This document shows positions 36,805 to 45,766 of a stretch of DNA of 64,000 bases, piece by piece (positions within the stretch are counted from its first letter, which is position 1; each line of letters begins with the position of its first letter). The stretch comes from Gloeophyllum trabeum ATCC 11539. Lineage: Eukaryota; Basidiomycota; Agaricomycetes; Gloeophyllales; Gloeophyllaceae. The stretch is from the NCBI RefSeq assembly GCF_000344685.1, contig NW_006920414.1:316115-380114 (forward strand), written 5' to 3'. A model generated the notes under the pieces. It was not told where the DNA came from and did no database searches. It worked only from the letters and a program-made list of their open reading frames with translations. The translations under genes and the position numbers were made by a program.

Positions 36805-37917
36805 ATGCTCGCCCAGGCGCTGACCCTCCTCTCCTCCCTCCTCGCGGCCGCCGCAGCCCCCGCGCTCGCGCCGCGCCAGGCGGTCACGACGCTCTCCAGC
36901 GCCCAGGTCGCGGCGTACAGGCCGTACACGTACTACGCGAGCACGGCGTACTGCGCGCCCGCGGCGACGCTCGCGTGGAGCTGCGGCGCGAACTGCGAGG
37001 CGAACAGCGCGTTCGAGCCGGTGGCGAGTGGGGGCGACGGGACGGTCACGCAGTACTGTGAGTGTTCGCGGTTAAGTAGGTGGGGGAAGAGGGGGAGGAG
37101 GCTGATGGGTGGCAGGGTATGTTGGCTATGATCCAGGCTTGAAGACGGTCATTGTGGCGCATCAGGGCACGGATACTGAGAAGATGTACGCCCCTTTCGG
37201 TGTTCGCGTGTGCGTTGGCTGACGAGGTGTAGCATCCCGGACCTGACGGACGCGGACATCATCCTCGAGTCTCTGGACCCCTCCCTCTTCCCCGGCGTCA
37301 GCTCGAGCATCCAGGTCCACCAGGGCTTCGCGAGTACCCAAGCCAGGCAAATCCCACTCACTCCTATCCCCTCCCTCCCAAACTGACCAAACCCCCCTCC
37401 CCAGGTCCGCCCCCTCCGTCCTCGCCGCCGTCAACTCCGCGCTCTCCAAATACGCCGCGAGCAGCGTCACCGTGACGGGGCACTCGCTCGGCGCGGCGAT
37501 CGCGCTGCTCGACTTTGTCTACCTGCCGCTGCACCTGCCCGCGGGGACCGCCGTGCGCATGGTCGGCTACGGCATGCCGCGCGTCGGCAACCAGGCGTTC
37601 GCGGACTACGTCGACGCGCACGGCGGGGTCACGCACGTGAACAACAAGAAGGACCCCGTGCCGATCTTGCCCGGGCGGTTTTTGGGGTTCCGCCATCCGA
37701 GCGGGGAGGTGCATGTCCAGGCGAGCGGGGCGTGGGATGCGTGTCCTGGTGAGTCTGCAGGTCTTGATGGCTCTGAGGGTGGCGGTTTGCGTGACGGTGC
37801 TGCGTAGGGCAAGATGACACGAGCGCGTTGTGCACGGTCGGGGACGTGCCGAATATCTTTGAGAGCGACGCGGGTGACCATGATGGGCCGTACGACGGAG
37901 TCGAGATGGGCTGTTAA
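36805..37917 (+). CDS. Secreted lipase class 3 (alpha/beta hydrolase)
   Basis: Start ATG 36805 with a strong signal peptide (LTLLSSLLAAAAAPALAPRQ). The mature enzyme shows YVGYDPGLKTVIVAHQGTD (oxyanion strand), VHQGFA, the nucleophile elbow VTGHSLGAAIALL, YGMPRVGNQAFADYV, the catalytic Asp in NNKKDPVPILP and the catalytic His near the end in GDHDGPYDGVEMGC. This is the classic fungal class 3 (Rhizomucor-type) triad order Ser-Asp-His. The protein has about 300 residues, spread over several exons. It should hydrolyse extracellular acylglycerols or related esters such as feruloyl esters; substrate choice cannot be read from sequence. The GC content is higher than in the flanking transposon island. 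Confidence 0.88.
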
Positions 37918-38179
37918 GCATGCAAAATGGGCAGGGCTTGGTTTCAGCGGGGTACACATTCGATATTAGTATTACTGTAGCAGGGTATGTACATAGCACC
38001 TGCGCAAGTAAACGCCAACTGTCGATCATTGCATAGCTATCGGTGATGCTACTGTCAGATGTCGGCGTCGATCATTTTTGAAGGCTACCAACCTCTAAAG
38101 CTCGCATGATCAGCTGGGAAGTCGCTGAATTGTGAGATAACACATGGCTAATTATCTACGGCTCTGCGTGACCCCTGGT

Positions 38180-38365
38180 AGGTGAGCTACCTGAAGCTTG
38201 CCATGAGCGCGAAGAAGGTCACATGCTGCCAGCTGCAGCTGGCTTGCTCTTGCAGCTGCACGAAGACCCTTCCACTTGGCCTCGGATGGTACAAGTGATG
38301 GGCTTTCTCCCCACTGGCACTGTGGTATTCCTGTGGGTGGCCGAGATGAGAGGGGCATGTACCGA
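38180..38365 (+). pseudogene. Fragment of a MYND-family gene
   Basis: The translated segment CHEREEGHML...LLLQLHEDPSTWPRM and VVFLWVAEMRGA clearly matches HEREEEDFML...LLLQLNDDPSTWPRM and VVFLWVAEIRGA in the short MYND-family protein at 7338-8692. DNA identity is also visible. Only about 60 residues are left, with no start, a small insertion (TGT) and unrelated flanks. It lies on the edge of the transposon island, in opposite orientation to its relatives. Confidence 0.75.
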
Positions 38366-38598
38366 ATTTACAACGGAGACACAGGAACACGGATCCACTG
38401 CGGTTCACTATCCTCTTTTAGAGTATCTTTGACACCCCCTATTATCCAGTTCAAGCGAGACGGCTCCAGGGAGGCAGGAACTGAGGTAGACGCGACATAG
38501 ATTATGCAGTATTTGTCAGTGAAGCTGGAGCTCAGCAACGGTCTGGGTCTGTTGGTGACAATCATGAGCGGCACTGTTATGAGACACAGTGTAGATAC

Positions 38599-38892
38599 TC
38601 ACATTCCTGTCATCCCCTTGTATTTCTCATAGTAAGGATCTAAGATGCATGCGCTGAACACACTGAAAGGTCTGCCTGTGCCGAACCGCTTGGTGAAGTC
38701 GGCCAAGGTGTAATACCAACCCAAGATGTACATCGGTGGCAACATATCATGGACCTCCGATGACATGAGGGGAGGTACGCAGTGGCGAGGAAGGCGCACC
38801 GGGAAAATGTCAAGATGCTCGCCAGGCTTGACCTTAGTTGCTCTTGGTTTGGCTCGCGCATAGATGCTGTTCAAGTGGCTAAGGCTAGCCAT
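38599..38892 (-). CDS. Short hypothetical open frame, doubtful
   Basis: An open frame of 97 residues from ATG (MASLSHLNSIYARAKPRATK) with fairly protein-like composition (ILGWYYTLADFTKRFGTGRP). No family is recognised, no signal peptide is present and splicing is unclear. It could be an exon of a decayed gene next to the transposon island. Confidence 0.2.
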   Translation of the reverse strand: MASLSHLNSIYARAKPRATKVKPGEHLDIFPVRLPRHCVPPLMSSEVHDMLPPMYILGWYYTLADFTKRFGTGRPFSVFSACILDPYYEKYKGMTGM

Positions 38893-39571
38893 GGGGTAAA
38901 TTCCATGAAGTTCTCCTGAGATATGCAACACACTCTACGGCGGCAGCCATGATGTACAGCGCAAGTGGATGGCAAGATGAGGATGGCGGTCGATGGCTAA
39001 GCGACTGATGTCACTGTTCACAGCACAAAACGCAAAAATGTCTGAGTACTTACGCTTACAGTGCTTTGCATATGAAGCCGGAAAGCGCGTTTCGCAAGAT
39101 GTTGTTTGTCTCTATTTGTCCCGCCGACGCCAACCTATATGGGGCACTCAACGACGGCAAGTTGGGCGCGCCAGGCATACCCTACAGGAACAATAACACA
39201 TGACAAACTTATAGCATATGTAACCAACAACAGAATAGCGTATATGAGCTTTGTTTATCCCAAAAAAGCTCTGAAAAGAACTCACAACCGCGGTCGGGCA
39301 CAAAGCAAAAGCAAAGCAGCCTGCCGTGAGTCGGTGATGGAAGTACCCCATATAGGTTTATTTGGTCCAGCCAAACAATATTTTGCGAAACACGTTTTCC
39401 GGCCTCATATGCAAAGCACTGTAGAGTATCCCATCACCGTCCGCCGGCCACTCCAGGATGCATTGTTTCCAATTCAAGTCCCGCTGCCGAAGTCGCGACT
39501 GCAGCGCGTCGTGACAGGACCCCTGATAATCAGTATAAATGCCTGATCTGAAGGCCCCAAAAGTGGGTCCT

Positions 39572-39849
39572 TTTTGTCCGGAAAAAATCGTGAATTTGGG
39601 CACTTTTGTCTGGTAAAAACAGGCATCTCAAGCAAGATCTGGCCTAAAATGGCAACTGTGGGCCTGTGGCGTGGGAACATCTAAATTTGGCTCTCTCCGG
39701 CAACAGCCGGCGAAATTGCACGAGCAAGTCGGACGAGATGTCCGGAAAAAAATCAGGCGTGTCTCCCGGAAGGGCCAAAATCAGGCAGATTTGTCTGCAA
39801 AAAACAGGCATAGAGGGGTCCAAAAATTTGTCCGGAACCTGATCAGGCG
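39572..39849 (+). repeat. Five-fold iterated TTGTCCGGAAAAA...CAGGC motif
   Basis: Variants of TTTGTCCGGAAAAAATCAGGC occur at 39572-39590, 39604-39624, 39737-39758, 39791-39809 and 39828-39849, all in the same orientation. Spacing is irregular, so it is not a simple tandem repeat. Several conserved parts, such as CCGGAA, recur. No coding frame runs through it. Confidence 0.6.
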
Positions 39850-40142
39850 TTTATACTCATAAGTGACCCACGACACATCCATACTTGAAAATTTGAACGT
39901 ATTGTCGAGAACGTCGAGTCGACTGGGAAGTTGGCCCGCCGAACACATTGGCAAACACGTTTGGCCTGTTAGCCACATGAGGGGAGGCAGGCGTAGGGAC
40001 TGGCACAGTTGCGGGAATCCCGGAACCCGCCTGAGCGGGACCTCTTCCGCAGAAACAGGCTTCTGCGGAAGTTTATTTCCACATCACCTGCGGGAGTGGC
40101 TGCTACTCAATGCTGGCCTCTCATTGGCTGGGAAGAGTCACC

Positions 40143-40245
40143 TCGAGTTACCTTGCTAGTCGCAAGGTCTCTGCTTGTCGGGAATTGAGCCATCAAAACT
40201 GTATTGCTTATATTTGTTTGTGGCGTGTGCATTGTTGTTTCGCAC
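40143..40245 (+). repeat. Dispersed repeat, copy 1
   Basis: This stretch (AAGGTCTCTGCTTGTCGG, ATTGAGCCATCAAAACTGTA, TTTGTTTGTGGCGTGTGCAT) is closely matched by 45089-45185 in the same orientation. It ends just before the outer transposon. Nature unknown. Confidence 0.65.
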
Positions 40246-40678
40246 CAGGTGACACGGCGGGCAAAGCAAGTGTCGAATCGCGCGGTGGCGCAGAAATTCG
40301 ACATCATGTCGACTCACCTGTCGAGTTCCCCTCGGCAATTGCTATCCGAGATGCCGCGGCACAATGCGCACAGCCACAGGTGCCCGAGTTGCATGTCTAT
40401 AGTGTATATACTTACCCCTCGGACGCTCATTCTCTTATGGGGGAATGACTTGTATACACCCTCGCAACTCATCTGTATACAAGCCGGAGCTTAGAGTCCC
40501 ATCCGAAAGCCTCCGGGCATGAGTCTGGCATGGCCGAGCCTCGATACGGCAAATGCCGAGTATGTCAGTTCGCATTCAACATGCCTTCGAAAGGCGGTCG
40601 GATATTAGTGATTTTTGGACTGTCCTTGACCAGTCTCATTTCTTTGCCTGAGCTTGCAATGTCCAAAGACTAGTCAAC

Positions 40679-41290
40679 ATGTCGCAAACCCCTCACACCT
40701 ATCCCCCTCAAGCCCCCGATCCAATTGCGGCTCACGTAGAACGGACTGTCCAAGCAGAAATTGTGAAGATACAACAACAGTATGCACAGCTGCGAGAAGC
40801 CGAACAACAGGAGAAAGCCCAGCGCGAAGCAGCTTTCCGAGAAGAGCTGGCCCAGCGCGAATTAGCTTTCAATGCAGAGCGGGAGCGGATAGCAGCTGAG
40901 CAAGCTCGACAGTACGAAGCCATGCGTGCGGAGGCTGCGCGTGTCACTGCTGCATATCAGGCTGAAATAGACAACTTGCGGAGTCAGCTCGCGGCGACGG
41001 AGATACAGTACGTGCAGCGGTTGCGACTAATAAGTACATATGACAAGTACCTCAGGTTCCAAGTACTGGGTAGCCACTTGCACTTGCAAGCATGTTGCCG
41101 TGCGGATTCGATTAAACCGCGAAAAATGAATTTATATCGGACGCAGATGGGTTTCTATGGTTTATACGAATCATTCCCCCAAGAGACATTGAGCGTCCGA
41201 GGGGTAAGTGTGCACTTTATAAACGCAACACCGTATGCACCGAATACCGGTGGCAGTGCACTCGGTACAATGCCGCGGCATCTCGGATAG
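40679..41290 (+). CDS. Coiled-coil open frame inside the outer transposon
   Basis: From ATG (MSQTPHTYPPQAPDPIAAHV) about 120 residues form a near-perfect amphipathic coiled coil (EQQEKAQREAAFREELAQRE, AFNAERERIAAEQARQYEAM). After that the frame runs on into the right inverted repeat, so the last 60 residues are probably not authentic. A splice after about 41030 is possible. No known transposase motif is visible. It may be a captured host gene fragment or an accessory protein of the element. Confidence 0.4.
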   Translation: MSQTPHTYPPQAPDPIAAHVERTVQAEIVKIQQQYAQLREAEQQEKAQREAAFREELAQRELAFNAERERIAAEQARQYEAMRAEAARVTAAYQAEIDNLRSQLAATEIQYVQRLRLISTYDKYLRFQVLGSHLHLQACCRADSIKPRKMNLYRTQMGFYGLYESFPQETLSVRGVSVHFINATPYAPNTGGSALGTMPRHLG

Positions 41291-41832
41291 CACTGCCGCG
41301 CGAATTCGACAGGTGATTCGACATGCTGTTGAATTTCTGCGCCGCCGCCAGGCTCCTAGAACCATCCGTCTCCGAGTCCTCGATCCTCTCTGCTAGGGCA
41401 TATGTGAAGATGTTATGTAATAGGGCTTATATAATGCAGCTTATTTATAGATGTGTTTCCTAATTAAGATGACTAGTGAGGATGAGGACGCTCTGAGACG
41501 GCTGGCCCAACTCGTCGTCCGAGGTTTTACCGGAATTATGTAAGGCAGCTAAGCGACTAACGACACGTCGGTTTACTGCCGGTTTATCGCCGTTCGTCGA
41601 CTGCCCAATTCGGATTTTCGAAGTGTTCTCGTCGGTGTCGTCGCACCTCAGCTGCCTTTGTCCTCTGCTCGCACGCGTGTGGACGGCAATAAAGCTATTA
41701 ATAACAAAATAATGTATTATATCTGCGTTGTGGATTGCATGCACTTCTGCCGAGTCTCCCCCATATCAATAAAGAACATAGTGAACAATTTTTTACTACA
41801 AGATTCAAGAAGCTACTGTCTCCATCTCTTTA

Positions 41833-42902
41833 CAGTGCCTTGCATAAGAAACTGAACATCGCATTTCCGCGCGCGTTGTTTGTTCGCGCCAAATATACCC
41901 TTTTCGGGTAGGTCCGGAAGGCCTCTCGCGGGACCATTTGTTGGGCAGGGACTCGCAGATGCCCTGAGAGGGCTCGAAAGGCTTCAGAGAATGATAGAAA
42001 TGTATATTCTACAACTACACTAAGGGCTGTAAATCATTATAGTCTTGCCCTAGNNNNNNNNNNNNNNNNNNNNNNNNNNNNNNNNNNNNNNNNNNNNNNN
42101 NNNNNNNNNNNNNNNNNNNNNNNNNNNNNNNNNNNNNNNNNNNNNNNNNNNNNNNNNNNNNNNNNNNNNNNNNNNNNNNNNNNNNNNNNNNNNNNNNNNN
42201 NNNNNNNNNNNNNNNNNNNNNNNNNNNNNNNNNNNNNNNNNNNNNNNNNNNNNNNNNNNNNNNNNNNNNNNNNNNNNNNNNNNNNNNNNNNNNNNNNNNN
42301 NNNNNNNNNNNNNNNNNNNNNNNNNNNNNNNNNNNNNNNNNNNNNNNNNNNNNNNNNNNNNNNNNNNNNNNNNNNNNNNNNNNNNNNNNNNNNNNNNNNN
42401 NNNNNNNNNNNNNNNNNNNNNNNNNNNNNNNNNNNNNNNNNNNNNNNNNNNNNNNNNNNNNNNNNNNNNNNNNNNNNNNNNNNNNNNNNNNNNNNNNNNN
42501 NNNNNNNNNNNNNNNNNNNNNNNNNNNNNNNNNNNNNNNNNNNNNNNNNNNGTGCCTTGCATAAGAAACTGAACATCGCATTTCCGCGCGCGTTGTTTGT
42601 TCGCGCCAAATATACCCTTTTCGGGTAGGTCCGGAAGGCCTCTCGCGGGACCATTTGTTGGGCAGGGACTCGCAGATGCCCTGAGAGGGCTCGAAAGGCT
42701 TCAGAGAATGATAGAAATGTATATTCTACAACTACACTAAGGGCTGTAAATCATTATAGTCTTGCCCTAGCTGTATGCCCAGCTAACCCTCCCTCTCGAT
42801 GGGTCTTTGCCGCACATTTGCCGATACCCGAAAAGGGCATATTTGGCGCGGACAAACAACGCGCGCGGAAATGCGATGTTCAGTTTCTTATGCAAGGCAC
42901 TG
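41833..42902 (+). mobile_element. Tc1/mariner-type MITE, split by an assembly gap
   Basis: The ends are CAGTGCCTTGCATAAG and CTTATGCAAGGCACTG with TA on both outer sides (41831-41832, 42903-42904), as in Tc1/mariner elements. The inverted repeats are about 75 bases and reach the CCCTTTTCGGGTA motif. As assembled it contains a run of N and 218 bases given twice. If these are removed it measures 354 bases, close to the intact 346-base copy at 45419-45764. It sits inside the Mutator-like element. No coding capacity. Confidence 0.8.
42054..42551. other. Assembly gap (498 N), probably spurious
   Basis: The 218 bases before the gap (41836-42053) and the 218 bases after it (42552-42769) appear identical. 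The simplest reading is two contig ends that overlap but were joined with N instead of being merged. Open frames drawn through the N run are meaningless. Confidence 0.8.
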
Positions 42903-43489
42903 TAGCGAAATCAAATGAGATTGAACATAATATCTCATGTCATAAGGTGTCAGGCTACTTTGCATTGAAGAGCCTGGTGCTTGCCCTTTACCAATGTATT
43001 CAAAATAATCTATCCATCGAGAATACGAAGCAAAAGACCCTTAGACTCCTTATGTATTATTACTACACCAGACAGTGTCTTTTTATTTAATGCTGAATTC
43101 ATATGCTCCGCCATCGACGCGCGTGAGAGCAGAGGACAAAGGCAGCTGAGGTGCGACGACGCCGACGAGAACACTTCGAAAATCCGAATTGGGCAGTCGA
43201 CGAACGGCGATAAACCGGCAGTAAACCGACGTGTCGTTAGTCGCTTAGCTGCCTTACATAATTCCGGTAAAACCTCGGACGACGAGTTGGGCCAGCCGTC
43301 TCAGAGCGTCCTCATCCTCACTAGTCGTCTTAATTAGGAAACACATCTATAAATAAGCTGCATTATATAAGCCCTATTACATAACATCTTCACATATGCC
43401 CTAGCAGAGAGGATCGAGGACGCGGAGACGGATGGTTCTAGGAGCCTGCGCCGCCGCGCGATTCGACACATCCTTTGCCCGCCGTGTGA

Positions 43490-44043
43490 GAGTCGGCAAA
43501 TGCCTGCCAGCCAAATGTCCGTGTGACCGTGATTGTCACACGCGCATCGTTTCGCGCCACAGGCCATTCTGCTCTGCCAACTGTAACGGTCAAGGCGACC
43601 GAAACTGAAGTGCAGACGTAGAACGGGACACGAGTAGGCGCTGAGACTGATACGGGCATTGATTCGATGGGGAAAAGGGGAGAGTACAGGGAGCTACCGG
43701 TATAAGTGACTGTTCGACTACTGTACCATTTCGATCTATTCGGCAGGCGATGTGACGTATGACTCATCTGACCTACCCGTCATTTCGGCATCTTACTATA
43801 TATGGTGTGAAGTGGCACTGCAGGCCAGCTTTTGATACCATATATGGTAAATTCCCCCACCCCAGAGGCCGTCTTTGCTATTGCGCCCCCGCGTAAACAT
43901 GACCAAATATTACCTTTTCGAGAAGAATATCATGTGACCTCCGACCCCTCCGGCCGCGTCACTAAAAATAACTGGACCCAGCCATATTAAGTAAACGCCA
44001 ATTACGCTGCCATCATATATTGTTAATGTGTAAGACATGCATT
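43490..44043 (+). other. Transposon-island spacer
   Basis: No gene is supported. A short imperfect palindrome, TACTATATATGGTG...CCATATATGGTA, lies around 43793-43850. The rest shows no coding signature. Confidence 0.4.
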
Positions 44044-44115
44044 GCTTCTTTAGTGTAGTGGTTATGCGGCATGCATTTAGCACTGGATGTCTAGAGTTCA
44101 ATTCCTACTGTCCAC
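44044..44115 (+). tRNA. tRNA-like sequence (pseudo-tRNA or SINE head)
   Basis: An internal promoter A box (TAGTGTAGTGG, 44051-44061) and B box (AGAGTTCAATTCCT, 44093-44106) are present at tRNA spacing. The ends GCTTCTT and the 3' flank do not pair, so an intact acceptor stem is missing. A run of six T follows, which could stop RNA polymerase III. It is best read as a decayed tRNA or tRNA-derived SINE head. Confidence 0.45.
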
Positions 44116-44853
44116 ATTTTTTGATTTGTGCTTTTAGGGTTAGGGTTTATTAACTTTCCTTACTGTTGGCTTTTATATCTACCTTGTCAGCCACATGTAT
44201 CGCAGCTATATAGATTTCAATGAAATTTTATTTTGCCCCATCTATATGACCCTCTTAGTCCAGACTTGAAGATACTCTAACTGGCCGGACACGCGCGCGG
44301 CGGGAAGCCCGCATTTGCCGGCATCACGTGACATTCTTCTGGATATGGTATATTTGTACGTGTTTGCACGGGGGCGCAGTAAAGCTACCTCCCAGAGGCC
44401 CTGTGACCGGTGACAAACGCCAGATTTCGTCTTCGGCAGGTACCCCTGTTGCCGAATAGATTGAAATCATACAGTACTCCTAACTGTCAGATACCGGAAA
44501 CAGAAGCCGAAAGGTACATGGTAGATAGGATGTCATCCGCGAGGGCCATCGGCCGAATACATGCTTGCACTGCGTTCTAGAGCCAGAGTCCGTTGTCTAT
44601 CTAAGAGTGACCGTTAAGATAAACATAAGACAAAATAGGAAATAGTCCATTGAAACATAGGAAGTGGCTGTGATGGCCTTAACTGTCACACCAACCTCGG
44701 ACTAAATGATCTATTCCTGCACAATAAAGAGAAACTTTGATACTCTATACAGCTGGTATAATATCTACAGTAGTATTGTTGTAATATATGCAACAAACAG
44801 AATTATTACATGGCTAAAACACGCAATATGGTAGTCATGAATTAGTATTCCTC
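44116..44853 (+). other. AT-rich transposon-island spacer
   Basis: No coding region is supported. Base composition is clearly more AT-rich than in the flanking gene blocks, most clearly from 44590. Confidence 0.4.
44134..44145 (+). repeat. Two interstitial TTAGGG units
   Basis: TTAGGGTTAGGG sits about 20 bases after the tRNA-like sequence. TTAGGG is the usual basidiomycete telomere unit, but two copies can arise by chance. Confidence 0.4.
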
Positions 44854-45081
44854 TTACCCTGAGTCCTCATACCCTGGGTCTGTATTATCTGTAGAAGCTG
44901 CCATAAAATTAAAAGGATAGCCTTCAGAATACCTCTTAACTGCTTTGATTAAAGCATCAATCTTGTCTGCCTTCTTGGTTACTTTTGACTTGATGGGCAC
45001 CAGCCTCTTGTCCTTAGCTATCCCTGCCTTGATCTCCATTTGCCGGTGCTTCCAGAAGGGACATGTTCTATCAAAACACAT
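44854..45081 (-). CDS. Short hypothetical frame, probably a gene remnant
   Basis: 75 residues from an ATG (MCFDRTCPFWKHRQMEIKAG) with protein-like, Lys-rich composition (KDKRLVPIKSKVTKKADKID). No domain is recognised and no start context or upstream exon is seen. The dispersed repeat copy 2 begins within 10 bases of the start. Possibly the last exon of a truncated transposon protein. Confidence 0.2.
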   Translation of the reverse strand: MCFDRTCPFWKHRQMEIKAGIAKDKRLVPIKSKVTKKADKIDALIKAVKRYSEGYPFNFMAASTDNTDPGYEDSG

Positions 45082-45088
45082 CGAAAAC

Positions 45089-45185
45089 GCGTTACCTTGC
45101 AACTAGCAAGGTCTCTGCTTGTCGGAAATTGAGCCATCAAAACTGTATTTGTTTATATCTGTTTGTGGCATGTGCATTGTTTCAC
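45089..45185 (+). repeat. Dispersed repeat, copy 2
   Basis: Close match to 40143-40245, including AAGGTCTCTGCTTGTCGG and ATTGAGCCATCAAAACTGTA. A weaker third trace (GATTGTTTGTGGCAATGCAT) occurs near 45317-45336. Confidence 0.6.
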
Positions 45186-45418
45186 ACTTCTATCACTGCC
45201 ATCAATTCAGTATCTTTGCTCTTATCTCTGGAAGTCTCTCACTGCCTTAGTGTTGCCAGGCACTGGCAAGGATGCCAGACATTGAGAATTTGATTATTGA
45301 AACTTAATTGATTTGTGATTGTTTGTGGCAATGCATCCAGTGGAATGCTCATGCTCCTTGCTACCATTTTATGCTTCAAACAGCTTGAAATCTTTGACCT
45401 TACGATGGTATGATGTTA

Positions 45419-45764
45419 CAGTGCCTTGCATAAGAGACTGAACATCACATTTCTGCACGCATTGTTTGCCCACACCAAATATACCCTTTTCGGGTATTGG
45501 CAAATGTGCAGCAAAGACCCATCGAGAGGGAGGTAGCTAGGCACACAGCTGGGGGCAGAGTATAATAATTTACAGCCCTTAGTATAGTTTTAGAATATAC
45601 ATTTCATGCATTCTCTGAAGCCTTTAGAGCCCTTTCGGGGCATCTGCGAGTCCTTGCCCAGCAAACGGTTTTGCGAGAGGCCTTCCAGACCTACCCGAAA
45701 AGGGTATATTTGGCGGGAACAAACAACGTGGGGGAAAATGCGAGTTTCTTATGCAAGGCACTGT
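45419..45764 (+). mobile_element. Tc1/mariner-type MITE, complete copy
   Basis: 346 bases from CAGTGCCTTGCATAAG to CTTATGCAAGGCACTG, with a TA duplication on both sides (45417-45418, 45765-45766). The inverted repeats are about 75 bases and imperfect. The centre matches the MITE at 41833-42902 in inverted orientation (for example TTACAGCCCTTAGT). This gives the reference length for judging the gap in the other copy. Confidence 0.85.
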
Positions 45765-45766
45765 AC

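Larger units (their letters stand above)
41349..43448 (+). mobile_element. Mutator-like element with long inverted repeats (MULE-type)
   Basis: Termini CAGGCTCCTAGAACCATCCG... and the inverted copy at the right end. The inverted repeats extend about 330 bases (41349-41685 against 43448-43112) with only a few mismatches. The element is flanked by a 9-base duplication CGCCGCCGC (41340-41348 and 43449-43457). The left repeat of the outer element gives the empty site: there the same sequence reads through without the insert. A long inverted repeat with a 9-base duplication is the Mutator-like signature. There is no transposase; the centre holds a MITE and the assembly gap. Confidence 0.75.
40253..43486 (+). 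mobile_element. Non-autonomous DNA transposon with CAC-type termini, interrupted by a second element
   Basis: The ends are CACGGCGGGCAAAG... and its inverted copy ...CTTTGCCCGCCGTG, flanked by TGA on both sides (40250-40252 and 43487-43489). The terminal inverted repeats are about 210 bases: left 40253-40462, right 41161-41348 plus 43458-43486 after removal of the nested element. They are about three-quarters identical by eye. CAC termini with a 3-base duplication point to the CACTA (CMC) superfamily. That placement is inference. Without the nested element it would be about 1.1 kb and encodes no recognisable transposase. Confidence 0.6.

Noticed and set aside
38599..38931. 110-codon minus frame as a firm gene
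   Set aside because: The longer version begins with GTG; only 97 codons follow an ATG, with no family or splice support. Kept only as a doubtful feature.
42015..42654. Minus-strand frames through the N run
   Set aside because: They consist almost wholly of unknown residues and exist only because N codons hide stops.
43120..43337. Frame in the Mutator-like inverted repeat (ESRGQRQLRCDD...)
   Set aside because: The same frame appears in both inverted repeats; it is terminal repeat sequence, not a transposase.
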